Assembly (NCBI RefSeq): GCF_003721435.2
Contig: NZ_CP054585.1
Location: 2,294,001-2,358,000, forward strand
DNA length: 64,000 bases
From: Halorubrum sp. CBA1229
GTDB lineage: Archaea > Halobacteriota > Halobacteria > Halobacteriales > Haloferacaceae
Direction: 5' to 3'
The notes under the pieces were generated by a model. The model was not told the origin of the DNA. It did not search any database and saw only the letters and a program-made list of their open reading frames with translations. Of this stretch, positions 1-9,100 are shown one piece after another. Position numbers and translations under genes: made by a program. Numbering within the stretch: the first letter of the stretch is position 1; every line of letters starts with the position of its first letter.

Positions 1-1
1 G

Positions 2-589
2 AACCCGCTCGCGGCGGCGACCGCGGCGGTCGAGCTCGCGCGTCACGACGGCGGCGAGAACGACGACGCGCTCGACCGGGCGGCGAACGCCCACGAGCGG
101 ATGGACGACCTCATCGAGGGGCTCCTCTCGCTGGCGACCGCGGGCCGCTCCGTCGACTCCGCGGACCGGGTGTCCCTCGAGGCGACGGTCCGGCGGGTCT
201 GGTCGCGGCTCGAGTCGGCGGACGCGACGCTGTCGGTCGAGGGGCCGGACGCGACGGTGCTCGCCGACGGCGACCGGCTCGAACAGCTGCTCTCGAACCT
301 GTTCCGCAACGCCATCGAACACGCGGGTGACGACGTCGCGGTGCGGGTCGATATCGAACGCCGCCCGGACGGCGTCGCGCTCGCCGTCGCCGACGACGGC
401 CCCGGGATCCCGCCGGACCAGCGATCGCAGGTGACCGAGCGCGGCGTCTCGCTCGGGGGCGGGACGGGGCTCGGGCTCGCGATCGTCGTCGACATCGCCG
501 AGGCGCACGGGTGGGAGCTCTCCGTCGAGGAGTCCGAGTCGGGCGGCGCTCGCTTCGTGATCGGCGGGATCGAGCCTGCGGACGACTGA
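2..589 (+). CDS. Sensor histidine kinase, C-terminal part (5' end outside window)
   Basis: The reading frame is open from base 2, so this is the last 195 residues of a longer protein. It begins in the dimerisation/phosphoacceptor region (an NPL run just after where the H-box should be) and continues into a GHKL ATPase domain. The N-box is LSNLFRNAIEHA near visible residue 96, the G1 box DDGPGIPP near 132 and the G2 box GGGTGLGLAIV near 153. It would autophosphorylate on the missing histidine and pass phosphate to a response regulator; the input domain and partner are not in view. It ends with TGA at 587-589. Confidence 0.92.
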   Translation, partial: NPLAAATAAVELARHDGGENDDALDRAANAHERMDDLIEGLLSLATAGRSVDSADRVSLEATVRRVWSRLESADATLSVEGPDATVLADGDRLEQLLSNLFRNAIEHAGDDVAVRVDIERRPDGVALAVADDGPGIPPDQRSQVTERGVSLGGGTGLGLAIVVDIAEAHGWELSVEESESGGARFVIGGIEPADD

Positions 590-688
590 GGCGATGTCGG
601 GAGGCGGGTGCGACGCCCCGACGCCGTCCCGCGCCGATCGCCTCCGCCGACGGCCACTTGTGGATCGAGCCCCGCCCTGCGAACGACG

Positions 689-1591
689 ATGTCCGTCACC
701 CTGCCGCTGGACTCGCTCGACGGCTACCGACGGTTCTCGCGGTTCAACTCGCCGTACCCCGCTCACGACGACGGCCGCGCCGTCGACCTGTACCCCGAGG
801 CCGGGCGGGGGATATCACCCGTCTCGGGAGTCGTCCGCGAGACCCGGACCGTCGGCTGTCCGGACCGGCCGTACGCCGCGAGCGAGGACCACCTGATCGT
901 CGTCGACCTCGACGACGAGTGGTGTCGACGAGCCGGCGCCGAGCCCGGGACGGTCGCCCGGGTCCTCCACGTGATCCCCGAGGTGTCGCCCGGCGACCGC
1001 GTCGCCGTCGGCGACGACCTCGGACCGACGACGCGCTCCGGGTTCTTCGGGCAGTGGGTCGACGACCACGTCCACCTCGGGTTCCGGGCGCCAGACGCGA
1101 GCGCGCTCAGGGCGAGCGGGTCGCTCCCGGTCGCCGTCGACGTCGCCGTCGAGCCGGTCCCGTGGGACGGGTGCGGAACCGTGATCGAACGCGGCCCGAC
1201 CCACGTGCTCCTCGACGCGCCGACGCACCCCGACCCGGGCGGGACGTTCGCCGCGCTCGCGAGCGACGAGGGGGTCCCGCTCGACGGCGGGCTGGCCCAC
1301 TACGCCGGTGGGGGCGTCTTCGGCGGCGACTCCGCCGGCCGTCTCGACGAGCGAACGACGGCGACGCTGTTCGGCACTCGCGTCGGCGCCGCGGACGGCC
1401 GGGGGCTCGCGTGGGATCCGGTCGACGTGCTCGCGAACGGCGAGCGAGTCGTGGGGCTGTCGCTGTTCGCGGCGCGGGACGCGGGGTACGGCGCGAAGGT
1501 CGTCTGCCCGGACCGCGAGTTCGAGATCGGCGAGGCGGTGTCGCTCGGCGTGGTCCCGAGCGACGACCCGATCCGGCTCGGCGCGGGGTGA
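689..1591 (+). CDS. Conserved haloarchaeal protein with M23-like (lysostaphin-fold) region
   Basis: A 300-residue soluble protein. An upstream in-frame ATG at 608 exists, but the 27 residues it adds are low-complexity and Pro/Arg-rich, so I start at the ATG at 689 (MSVTLPLDSLDGY). Residues about 35-140 resemble the beta fold of M23/Gly-Gly endopeptidases and biotinyl domains: a PVSGVV segment near 45, a GDRVAVGD turn, then HVHLGF near 126, like the H-x-H metal motif of M23. The C-terminal half is rich in beta strands and unassigned. There is no signal peptide, so a cytoplasmic non-peptidase role is possible. The fold call is inference; the frame is well supported by codon bias. Confidence 0.75.
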   Translation: MSVTLPLDSLDGYRRFSRFNSPYPAHDDGRAVDLYPEAGRGISPVSGVVRETRTVGCPDRPYAASEDHLIVVDLDDEWCRRAGAEPGTVARVLHVIPEVSPGDRVAVGDDLGPTTRSGFFGQWVDDHVHLGFRAPDASALRASGSLPVAVDVAVEPVPWDGCGTVIERGPTHVLLDAPTHPDPGGTFAALASDEGVPLDGGLAHYAGGGVFGGDSAGRLDERTTATLFGTRVGAADGRGLAWDPVDVLANGERVVGLSLFAARDAGYGAKVVCPDREFEIGEAVSLGVVPSDDPIRLGAG

Positions 1592-1844
1592 GGATATTCG
1601 CCGCGCTACTGAGAACAGGTGGCGAACAGCCGGCGCGGGCGCTCTCCGCGGCGGTACGCCGGACTCCCGTCTCGGCCGCCGCGGGCGAGGCGTCAGGTCA
1701 CGGGGCGGCTGGCTCGGTATCGCTGATAAGCGGTCGGACTGGTCGCGGTACAGCCGGACTCCGGCCCGCCGTCGGCGCCGCCAACCTCGAGTCGGTTGTT
1801 TCCCGTTTCAGGGGCTACAAGCGGGACCCTCGTGTGGGAGTGGT

Positions 1845-2306
1845 ATGAACCGGACAGACGTCGCGGATTTGGACCCGCTCTCCGCGGAGGCCGTCGCGCT
1901 CGTCGAGCGTCGGATCGAGGAGGAGCACGGCTACCTCTCGTGGCTGAACACGTCGGTCGACGTCGTCGAGCGCGGGCGGGTCGTCCTCTCTATCCCCTTC
2001 GACGACAAGCTGACGAACAGCGACGGCGGCACTATCCACGGCGGCGTGGCGGCGACCCTGATCGACACCGCCGGCGGGATCGTCCAGCGGACCGCCTTCG
2101 AGGACCCGCTTTCCGGGGAGGTCGCGACGGTGAACCTCAACGCGAGCTACCTCCGCCCGGCGACCGGGGACCTCACCGCCGAGGCGACGATCGTCAGGTC
2201 CGGCGGCTCGATCGGCGTCAGCGACATGACCGTCACCAGCGCGACCAACGGCGAGGCCGCCGAGGTCGTCGTCGGTCAGGGTTCGTTCCGGCTGTTCCGC
2301 GAGTAG
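1845..2306 (+). CDS. PaaI-type hotdog-fold thioesterase
   Basis: A 153-residue single-domain protein of usual length for the PaaI/YdiI thioesterase family, which hydrolyse acyl-CoA thioesters. The family signature GGTIHGGVAATLIDTAGG lies at about residues 61-78 and supplies the hotdog helix and catalytic Asp/Gly region; NLNASYLRPA near 103 is the usual next strand. The start ATG at 1845 follows a weak TATA-like sequence (GGCTACAAGC) by about 27 bp, as expected for a leaderless haloarchaeal transcript. Its last 31 bases overlap the 3' end of the converging moeA-fusion gene. The substrate cannot be deduced. Confidence 0.9.
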   Translation: MNRTDVADLDPLSAEAVALVERRIEEEHGYLSWLNTSVDVVERGRVVLSIPFDDKLTNSDGGTIHGGVAATLIDTAGGIVQRTAFEDPLSGEVATVNLNASYLRPATGDLTAEATIVRSGGSIGVSDMTVTSATNGEAAEVVVGQGSFRLFRE

Positions 2307-4267
2307 CCCGCGAGGCCGTCGAGGAGGTCGGCGGGGTCGTCGAGCGCGCTCGCGAGCGCCGCCACCGCGTCGCGGTCGGCCCGCTCCGGCGCCGCGCGCA
2401 CGACGACGGACTGCTCGCCCAGCGACACGAACTCGCAGTCGAGCCGCTCCGCCGTCTCGCGGAGGCCGAGCCCGACGTCGGCGTCGCCGGTGATCACCTT
2501 CCGCGCCGGGCTCTCGAACGCTCGCACGGTCAGCTCGTAGCCCGCGGTCGCCTCCGTCAGCTCGCTCCGCGACGCCGACCGCTCGTCGGCGAGCGCGTCG
2601 AGCGCGTCGTCGAGACTCCGGCGGAGCCCGGAGTCGGTCGGACGGTTGACGAACCGCAGGTCGCGGTCCACGACCGCGCCGAGCCCCGTCACGTCGGCCG
2701 GGTTGCCGGCGGGAACGACGAGCCCCCACTCGCGGGTCCAGCCGCCCAGATCGACCGTTTCGACCTCTCGATCCGTCGGTCCCGCGACGACCGCCACGTC
2801 CGGGACGCCGTCGCGCAGCCGCCGGAGCCCCTCGCGGGACCCGACCGGCAGGTACCGCGGGCGCTCCAACCGGTCGAGCAGGCGGTTGAGCGCCGGGTCG
2901 TCCTCGCCGACGCCGAGCAGGGTCGGCGGACGCACGTCCGGCGAGAACAGCTGCACCGTGACGCGCTCGCCTCGATCGAGGTACTCCGTGTCCGGGTCGA
3001 CGGCGACGACCCCGTCGGCCTCGACGAGGCTCGTCGTCGCCCCGGAGCCCTTGTCGACCGGGTAGACGAGCGGGCGGTCGTCGTCGTTCAGGTCGAGGAG
3101 CCCGACCGGCATCAGCCGCATGCGCCCCTCGCCGTAGCGCTCGCCGACGGCCATCCGACCCTCGACGGTCGCCGTCGCGGGCTCCGGTTGACCGGCCGCC
3201 TCGCGGATCGCGGGCGCGACGAACGTCCGGAAGATCGTGAGCGCCGACACGGGATAGCCGGGGAGCCCGACGTATGCCGACTCGCCGGTGCGATCGCTCT
3301 CGAGGGCCGCGTCGCTCCCGCCGCGGTCGAGGCGCCCGACGAGCATCGGCTTGCCGGGCTTGACCGCGACGCCGTGGAGCAGCAGCTCGCCGCGCTCCTC
3401 GATCACGCGGTAGATGACGTCGACCGCGCTCGCCGAGGTCGACCCCGACGAGAGCACGAGGTCGCACTCGTCGGCCGCGCGCCGGAGCAGCCGCTCCATC
3501 TCCTCGTAGTCGTCGCCGGCGTGCGGGTAGAGGACCGGCTCGCCGCCCGCCTCCTCGACGCCGGCGGCGATGGTCGTCGAGTTCACGTCGTATATCTCCC
3601 CGCGCGAGGGGTCGAGGGCCTCGCCCGGGCGCACCAGCTCGTCGCCGGTCGAGACGATCCCGACCCGCGGCTTCCCCTCGACCGGCACCTCGTCGACGCC
3701 GAGCGCGGAGAGCAGCCCGATCTCGCGGGGTGTCAGCCGCGTTCCCGGACCGAGCGCGCGGGCGCCGGCCGCGATGTCCGCGCCGGCGCTCATCACGTGG
3801 TCGCCCGGCGCGACGGCGGTCCGGATCGCGATCCGGTCGGGCTCGTCTTCGTCTTCCTCCGCGTCGGGGTCGTCCCTCTCCGCGTCCAGCTCGTCCGTGC
3901 GCTCGACCATCACCACGGCGTCGGCGCCCTCGGGCATCACGGCACCCGTGGAGATCTCGGCGCAGGTGCCCGGCGCGACGGTCACCGCTGGGGCGGCGCC
4001 GGCGTGGACCGACCCGACGAGGTCGAGCTCCGCGGGGTCAGCCTCGTCGGCGCCGAAGGTGTCGCGGGCCCGGACCGCGTACCCGTCCATCGAGGCCCGG
4101 TCGAAGCCGGGCACGTCGATCGCGGCGTCGATCCGCTCCGCGAGGACGCGGCCGCGGGCGTCCTCTAACGGGACCGTCTCCGGCTCCGGCGAGAGGTCGA
4201 GTGACTCGATCGCCGCGTGCGCGGCCTCGGGCGTCGCCAGGTCGCGGAACTCCTTGCGGTCGCTCAC
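2276..4267 (-). CDS. moeA: MoeA molybdopterin molybdenumtransferase fused to a PBP-like C-terminal domain
   Basis: A 663-residue two-part protein. Residues 1 to about 410 are MoeA, which inserts molybdate into adenylylated molybdopterin: the MDGYAVRARDTFG motif is near residue 60, STGAVMPEGADAVV near 108, and GLPGYPVSALTIF near 325. The usual TGGxSxG loop reads SSGSTSASAVD here. Residues about 430-650 look like a LysR/PBP substrate-binding domain (VAVVAGPTDREVETVDL, RFVNRPTDSG, ADVGLGLR), a fusion known from archaea and some bacteria and probably an oxyanion or cofactor sensor. It starts with GTG at 4267; that GTGA overlaps the TGA of the upstream moeA by 4 nt, so the two are translationally coupled. 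Confidence 0.93.
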   Translation of the reverse strand: MSDRKEFRDLATPEAAHAAIESLDLSPEPETVPLEDARGRVLAERIDAAIDVPGFDRASMDGYAVRARDTFGADEADPAELDLVGSVHAGAAPAVTVAPGTCAEISTGAVMPEGADAVVMVERTDELDAERDDPDAEEDEDEPDRIAIRTAVAPGDHVMSAGADIAAGARALGPGTRLTPREIGLLSALGVDEVPVEGKPRVGIVSTGDELVRPGEALDPSRGEIYDVNSTTIAAGVEEAGGEPVLYPHAGDDYEEMERLLRRAADECDLVLSSGSTSASAVDVIYRVIEERGELLLHGVAVKPGKPMLVGRLDRGGSDAALESDRTGESAYVGLPGYPVSALTIFRTFVAPAIREAAGQPEPATATVEGRMAVGERYGEGRMRLMPVGLLDLNDDDRPLVYPVDKGSGATTSLVEADGVVAVDPDTEYLDRGERVTVQLFSPDVRPPTLLGVGEDDPALNRLLDRLERPRYLPVGSREGLRRLRDGVPDVAVVAGPTDREVETVDLGGWTREWGLVVPAGNPADVTGLGAVVDRDLRFVNRPTDSGLRRSLDDALDALADERSASRSELTEATAGYELTVRAFESPARKVITGDADVGLGLRETAERLDCEFVSLGEQSVVVRAAPERADRDAVAALASALDDPADLLDGLAGYSRNSRNEP

Positions 4268-5559
4268 GGCGTCACCTCCCAGAGCTCGACGTCAACGACC
4301 TCGCCCGCGTCGAGCCCCTCCCGCGGCTCCGGCACCACGACCCAGCCGTCGGCGAGCGCGACGCTCGAGAGGATGCCGGAGCCGCTCGCGCGGGTCGGCG
4401 TCGCGGCGGGGAGGTTCGTTTCGCCCCCGCCGCCGTCGGCCGACTCGTCGGCTCTCTCGTCGGCGTCTTCACCCTCGACGCCGCCTCCTCCCTCCGAGAG
4501 CGCCACCCGCGCGAACGTCCGCGTCCCGGGCTCGCTCGGCACCTTCCGGTCGAGGACCGCGCGCCGCGTCGGGAACGGGTCCGCGGTCGTCCCGCCCACG
4601 CGCTTCTGGACGGGTCGGAGGAACTGCGCGGCGTTGACGATGCAGGCCACCGGGTAGCCGGGCAGCGAGACGACCGGGGTGTCGTCGGCGACGCCGAGAC
4701 AGACCGGGTGCCCCGGCTTCAGCGCGACGCCGTGGACCAGCACCTCGCCGAGCCCGTCGACGACCTCGGGGATCAGGTCGCGCTCGCCGACCGACGATCC
4801 GCCGGTAGTGACGACCACGTCGGCGTCGAGGTCGGCCTCGACCGCGGCCGCGAGCGCGTCTTCGTCGTCGGTGACAACGTCGCGGTAGCGCGCCTCGCCG
4901 CCCCAGCGCTCGACCAGCTGCGAGACGGTCAGGCCGTTCGTCTCGATCACCTCGCCGGGGTCCGGGTCGGATTGGACCAGCTCCTCGCCGGTCGGGATCA
5001 CGGCGACGGTCGGCGGCTCGTACACGGGGACCGCGTCGAGCCCGACCGACTTCAGGAGGCCGAGGTCGGAGGGGCGGAGGACGTGGCCCGCGTCGAAGAG
5101 GCGCTGCCCGTCCGCGACGTCCTCGCCGGCCTCGCCGACGTTCTCGCCGGTCGCGACCGCGTCGAACGCCTCCACCTCGTCGCCGATCTCCTCGACCTGC
5201 TCGATCATCACGACCGCGTCGGCGCCCTCCGGGACCGCGCTGCCCGTGTGGACCCGCGCGGCCTCGTCCGGCGCGATCGACTCGGCCTCGGTGCCGGCGG
5301 CACGGAGCACCGCCGGCGACCGGCCGGACGCGCCGAAGGTGTCCTCGGCGCGGACCGCGTACCCGTCCATCGCCGCTCGGTCGTAGCTCGGGACCGGCGC
5401 CGGCGCGTCGATCGGCTCGGCGACGACTCGGCCGTCGGCGTCGGCGAGCGGCACCGACTCGGTCCGGCCGTGGGGCTCGGCGGCGTCGAGCAGCGTCGCC
5501 AGCGCGTCCGCGACGCGGGTCCGCCGCTTGAAGCCGGCCTCGCGTCTGTCGTGGCTCAT
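4264..5559 (-). CDS. moeA: Molybdopterin molybdenumtransferase MoeA (stand-alone)
   Basis: A 431-residue MoeA without extra domains. It carries the canonical AAMDGYAVRAEDTFG segment, TGSAVPEGADAVVMIEQ, the substrate loop TTGGSSVGERD and SLPGYPVACIVNAAQF, then the C-terminal beta-barrel domain IV. The ATG at 5559 (MSHDRREAGF) is preferred to an upstream alternative start at 5586 because residues before it (PAGPKRTP) are not family-like. It is the first gene of a two-moeA operon; its stop overlaps the GTG start of the fusion paralogue by 4 nt. Two paralogues are usual in archaea and may serve Mo and W cofactors separately; that division is inference. Confidence 0.95.
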   Translation of the reverse strand: MSHDRREAGFKRRTRVADALATLLDAAEPHGRTESVPLADADGRVVAEPIDAPAPVPSYDRAAMDGYAVRAEDTFGASGRSPAVLRAAGTEAESIAPDEAARVHTGSAVPEGADAVVMIEQVEEIGDEVEAFDAVATGENVGEAGEDVADGQRLFDAGHVLRPSDLGLLKSVGLDAVPVYEPPTVAVIPTGEELVQSDPDPGEVIETNGLTVSQLVERWGGEARYRDVVTDDEDALAAAVEADLDADVVVTTGGSSVGERDLIPEVVDGLGEVLVHGVALKPGHPVCLGVADDTPVVSLPGYPVACIVNAAQFLRPVQKRVGGTTADPFPTRRAVLDRKVPSEPGTRTFARVALSEGGGGVEGEDADERADESADGGGGETNLPAATPTRASGSGILSSVALADGWVVVPEPREGLDAGEVVDVELWEVTP

Positions 5560-5664
5560 GGGCGTTCGTTTCGGGCCCGCGGGCAAAAACCCCGCTCCCC
5601 GGGCGGTCGGAGCGCTCCCCGTCGCACCGCGAGCGGACCCCCACCGCGCGGGTTCGCGACCGCC

Positions 5665-6585
5665 TCAGGTGACCCACGAGAGGATCCGCGCCGCGCGGTG
5701 CGTCCCCTGGATCGCGGCGACGCGGGCGGCCGAGAGCGTCTCGGCGACCCCGCGCCGCGCCGCGGTCGCGCTCCGGACCGCGCCGGTCCGGGCGTAGTAC
5801 CCGGACTTGCGCCCCGCGGCGCCGACGTAGTGTTTCGCGGCCATCCGGATCGGCGCGCGGCGACCGTCGACCGTGGTCGTCCCCTTCCGGATCGCGTCGA
5901 GGACGTCGTCGCCGGTGACGTCGGCGATCGACTCGCGCCCCTCGACCTCGACCTCGGTGAAGGCTCGCCCCACGTACTCCAGGTGGTGCGCGTCGCTGGC
6001 GGCCACGCCTGGGTAGTCGTACTTCGCCGCGAAGCGCCGCGCGCGGCGGTTGCGGTACCCGGTGAACAGCCACGCGTTGAACACCTCGACGGCGTCGACT
6101 TCGTGGAGCTCGGCGGGCTCACCTCTCGCCGCTGCCGCGTCCCCGTCGGCGGGCGACGACTCCCGCGACCCGTCACTGACGGGAATCGCGTCCTCGTCCG
6201 GCTTCGGAACCGGGATGTTCCGCTGGCGGACGCCGTGGCGCGAGCGCTGGAACGGGTGCGGCACGATCGCGACCCCACCGCGGTCGTGGATCCACTCGAT
6301 CGTCTCGTCGTACGGCTGCCGGCGCGGCGGCATCCGCTCGACGCCGACCGCGAGCAGGTGGCCGTGCGCGGTCGACACCTCGACGCCGGGGATTCCGATC
6401 AGGCCGTACTCCGGGGCCAGTTCGGCCGCCCGCTTCGACTCGCCGATCACGTCGTGGTCGGTGATCACGACCGCGTCGAGACCGATCTCCGCGGCGTGCT
6501 CTAAGATGAGCTCCACCGGCTCGTGGCCGTCGTAGCTCTCGTCCGAGTGGACGTGGGTGTCGATGCTGACGGTGACGCTGGACAC
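5665..6585 (-). CDS. PHP-domain metal-dependent phosphoesterase
   Basis: About 306 residues. The four PHP motifs are visible: DTHVHSDES at the N-terminus, ITDHDVIG near 45, VPHPFQRSRHG near 115 and ASDAHHLEY near 195. They supply the His/Asp ligands of a trinuclear metal site for phosphoester hydrolysis (histidinol-phosphate phosphatase or 5'-AMP exonuclease relatives). I start at GTG 6585 because a TATA box at 6607-6616 lies about 26 bp upstream, fitting a leaderless transcript; an upstream TTG at 6600 is the alternative. An acidic linker (residues about 130-155) interrupts the barrel. The substrate is unknown. Confidence 0.88.
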   Translation of the reverse strand: MSSVTVSIDTHVHSDESYDGHEPVELILEHAAEIGLDAVVITDHDVIGESKRAAELAPEYGLIGIPGVEVSTAHGHLLAVGVERMPPRRQPYDETIEWIHDRGGVAIVPHPFQRSRHGVRQRNIPVPKPDEDAIPVSDGSRESSPADGDAAAARGEPAELHEVDAVEVFNAWLFTGYRNRRARRFAAKYDYPGVAASDAHHLEYVGRAFTEVEVEGRESIADVTGDDVLDAIRKGTTTVDGRRAPIRMAAKHYVGAAGRKSGYYARTGAVRSATAARRGVAETLSAARVAAIQGTHRAARILSWVT

Positions 6586-6606
6586 ACCCAGAGTAGACAA
6601 CGGGAG

Positions 6607-6616
6607 ATACTTAAAT
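6607..6616 (-). promoter_or_regulatory. TATA box of the PHP-domain gene
   Basis: On the minus strand the sequence reads ATTTAAGTAT, centred about 26 bp before the GTG start at 6585. This matches the haloarchaeal pattern of TATA box plus leaderless mRNA and is the reason for the chosen start. Confidence 0.6.
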
Positions 6617-6638
6617 GCGCGAGAGGCGTCTGACGATA

Positions 6639-6982
6639 CTTATAAATCGAGTGCGGTGGCGCGCCTCCGAGCGGCCGCCCTCGGCGGCCGCGAGGAGTCC
6701 GCGAGGGAGTCAGTCGGCCGGAGCGAAGCGGAGGTCGACTGACGAGGCTGGGGAGGCGTGAGGCGCGGTGCTGTTGGGGCGGGACTCAAAGGGGCAGTCG
6801 CCGGCGGCAAAGCCGCCGGCTGCCAGAGCTCCTCGAGTCCTCGCGGCTGGGGCTTTGGAGGTGGTCACCGCATCAGCGACAGCGACGATGTACAGCCGAG
6901 CGGTTGGGGCTTTGGAGGCCTTCACAGACCGTCTACTGTCAGCTATTTATAAACTAGGAACCGAGGAGTTAGAGGCAGCCAC
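6639..6982 (+). repeat. Dispersed structured element, copy A (candidate multicopy RNA)
   Basis: First of five related intergenic elements. It opens with a TATA-like TTATAAAT (6640-6647) and then GCGCCTCCGAGC. Hairpin I has arms 6672-6679 and 6683-6690. Hairpin II has arms 6711-6719 and 6733-6741, with the loop GGAGCGAAGCGGA. The invariant 23-bp core is at 6741-6763, followed by GGGACTCAAAGGGGCAG. The distal stem is shortened: its left arm is replaced by a small GC hairpin (about 6788-6812) and the internal GTAAGCACCG motif is absent. The right arm CTCGCGGCTG is kept. Three decaying copies of the 3' block (GGGGCTTTGGAGGTGGTCACC type) follow, and TTTATAAA lies at 6946-6953. No conserved reading frame is present. 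The gap holds no gene. Confidence 0.8.
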
Positions 6983-7123
6983 CGCGACAGCATGGGTCTA
7001 TAAACCAGAGAGAAGACATTCGGTGGAAGCACCCGGGTCACCATCGACCACGCACGAGCAGCGGAGGTATTGACGGCAGTCGCCCTCCTCTACGTCGGTC
7101 GTGAGCCCGAAATCGTATCCCGA

Positions 7124-8071
7124 TCAGCCGAACAGGCCCTTGATCCGATCCACCACCGACCCCTCCTCGTCGTCCGCCTCGGCCTCCTTCCGCTGCTGCT
7201 CTCGGAGCTCTCGGAGCTTCGCGGCCTGGTTGTCGGTCCCCGAGCCGCTCGCGGTCTTCGTCTCGCCGCCCTGGAGTCCCTTCAGCTCCGAGACCGCGTC
7301 GTTGACCGTCCCGGAGGTCGTCCGGGTCTCGGTGGCGGAACCGGCGAGCTTCTCGCGGTCGACGTCGACGTCGTCGACCGCGCTCGTGTCGAGCTCCAGC
7401 CGGCGCGTCTCGCTCCGCTCGACCCCGCCCCACGTCAGCTCCGCGTCCTCCAGCTCGCGCTCGATGTCCGCCCGGACCTCGGCGTCGGTGACCGACTCGC
7501 CGTCGGCGCCCGCGCCATCCGCGCCGCCGGCCGAACCCTCGCCTCCGGCGCCGCCCGCGGCGGATCCGGCTCCGGCCGCGCCGCCCGCGGCGACGCCCGT
7601 CGCGCGCTCGACGCGGTGAGCGACCAGCGCGCTGCCGGTCGCGGCGATGACGGCGACGAGCCCGAGGGTGTACACCGCGACCACCTGCGCGCTGTAGTCG
7701 GTGTCGGGAACGTTCCAGTAGTACGGGTACGCCCAGGTGAACAGCCCGACGGCGACGAGGGTGATCGCGGTGCCGACGCCGGCGAGGTACACCATCCGAC
7801 GGTCGACGGGGAGCAGCACGACGACGCCGAGGAGGAGGGCCGGCAGCCCGACCGCGGCGGCGACGCCGGCGACCTCTCGGACCGCGTACGTCGACAGCGC
7901 CTCGGACGGGAGCGTGGCGCTGTAAAAGAAGATTGCGACGCCGACCAGTCCGAGCCCGATCCCCGCGAAGAAGAGCCCGAACCCGGCGTACACGTCGATC
8001 GTCCGGTCCGGGTCGCCGACGTAGCGCCGGTAGTACTCCAGCAGGCGGTTCTCCGCGTTCGACTCGCTCAT
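7124..8071 (-). CDS. Four-TM membrane protein with disordered tail (CdpA-like division protein)
   Basis: 315 residues. Four hydrophobic helices are at about 28-50, 64-86, 92-112 and 128-150. A long Ala/Gly/acidic cytoplasmic tail follows, ending in the short amphipathic peptide DEEGSVVDRIKGLFG. This layout matches CdpA of Haloferax volcanii, a membrane anchor linking FtsZ and SepF/PRC-barrel proteins at the division ring; I recall its N-terminal region as DUF7139, but no search was run. The tail would recruit soluble division proteins. A TATA-like ATCATTAG lies about 25 bp upstream of the ATG. No division genes adjoin it. Confidence 0.72.
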   Translation of the reverse strand: MSESNAENRLLEYYRRYVGDPDRTIDVYAGFGLFFAGIGLGLVGVAIFFYSATLPSEALSTYAVREVAGVAAAVGLPALLLGVVVLLPVDRRMVYLAGVGTAITLVAVGLFTWAYPYYWNVPDTDYSAQVVAVYTLGLVAVIAATGSALVAHRVERATGVAAGGAAGAGSAAGGAGGEGSAGGADGAGADGESVTDAEVRADIERELEDAELTWGGVERSETRRLELDTSAVDDVDVDREKLAGSATETRTTSGTVNDAVSELKGLQGGETKTASGSGTDNQAAKLRELREQQRKEAEADDEEGSVVDRIKGLFG

Positions 8072-8183
8072 ACGGGACGGTATCCGCCGACTCTAATGAT
8101 TGTTACCCCGCGGGCGTCGCGACGCCGACGGCGGCACCCCCTGCGTTTTTGAGGGTCGGCGTCCACCCTTCAGCCGATAGCCC

Positions 8184-8363
8184 GTGTCACTCGACTGCCC
8201 GCGCTGCGGATCGACCCTGTCCACGTTCGCGCTCGGCGGGGCGACGGCGGTCGCCTGCGACGACTGCGGCTACGCCGGCGTCGAGGCCGACCACTCGGGC
8301 GAGCCGCGGCTCGTCGAGAGCTGGGAGGAGGCGTTCGCGCGCTTCCAGGAGCAACACGACTGA
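8184..8363 (+). CDS. Small double-CxxC zinc-ribbon protein
   Basis: A 59-residue protein with CPRCG near residue 5 and CDDCGYAG near residue 25, a complete four-cysteine zinc ribbon, and then an acidic helical tail (LVESWEEAFARFQEQHD). It starts with GTG at 8184 about 27 bp after a T-rich promoter-like stretch. Its stop is 2 bp before the ATG of the next gene, so the two are surely co-transcribed. Such proteins are common in haloarchaea; the partner and role are unknown. Confidence 0.85.
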   Translation: MSLDCPRCGSTLSTFALGGATAVACDDCGYAGVEADHSGEPRLVESWEEAFARFQEQHD

Positions 8364-8365
8364 CC

Positions 8366-9091
8366 ATGCCGACCATCGAGATCACCGACGACGACCGCGA
8401 CCGGATCGAGGCGCTCCGCGAGGAACTGACCGCGGCCCACGCCGGGCCGTACGCCTCGGTCGACACGGGGGACGCGCTCGCGTACCTCCTCGACCTGGCC
8501 GACGCCGTCGACGACCCCGAGCGCACCGCGGACCCGGCCGCGCTCGGCGACGACGAGACCGAGGCGGGGGAGTCGGCGCCCGACGACCCCGACGGCGACG
8601 CGGCGTTCGACCGCGACCGCGCCCGCTCCCGCCTCGAATCGCGCCCGCGGCGGCACGGCGACCCGGACGACGCCGACGAGATGGACCTGTACGAGATGGC
8701 GGCCGCGTTCGACGTGACCGGCCGCAGCGACATGACGAAGGCGGAGCTGGTCGACGCGGTCCTCGACGCGGCCGAGTCGCTTTCGGCGGACCCGTTCTCG
8801 TGGGTCGACGTCGACCTCGGCGGCGCCGATACCGCCACCGGCGCCGCCGATGCTGGGGCCGACGGCGACGATAACGAGGCGGACGCCGACACCGCTGACG
8901 AGGCCGACGCTGACGCCGCCGACGCCGGCGCCAGCCGGGTCAACGCGATGATGAGCCTCCTCGACACCCACGACGACAAGTGGCGCGAGGCGGACGGCGA
9001 CGCGCGGTACGAGGTCGAACTGCCCGACGGCGACGTCGAGACGGCGCGCACCAAAGACGACGTGCGCGCGCTCCTCTTCAAGAACTACTGA
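8366..9091 (+). CDS. Acidic haloarchaeal protein with Rho-N/SAP-like helix motif
   Basis: 241 residues, very acidic. A helical N-terminal region (residues 1-55) is followed by a short Rho N-terminal/SAP-like motif (MDLYEMAAAFDVTGRS then MTKAELVDAVLDAA, about residues 107-138). A low-complexity Asp/Ala linker (about 155-195) comes next, then a conserved-looking C-terminal block (SRVNAMMSLLDTHDDKWRE to VRALLFKNY). The Rho-N-like motif binds nucleic acid in known families, so a nucleic-acid role is plausible but unproven. It lies 2 bp after the zinc-ribbon gene and 9 bp before the next small acidic gene, in one operon. Confidence 0.82.
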   Translation: MPTIEITDDDRDRIEALREELTAAHAGPYASVDTGDALAYLLDLADAVDDPERTADPAALGDDETEAGESAPDDPDGDAAFDRDRARSRLESRPRRHGDPDDADEMDLYEMAAAFDVTGRSDMTKAELVDAVLDAAESLSADPFSWVDVDLGGADTATGAADAGADGDDNEADADTADEADADAADAGASRVNAMMSLLDTHDDKWREADGDARYEVELPDGDVETARTKDDVRALLFKNY

Positions 9092-9100
9092 CGCGAATCC

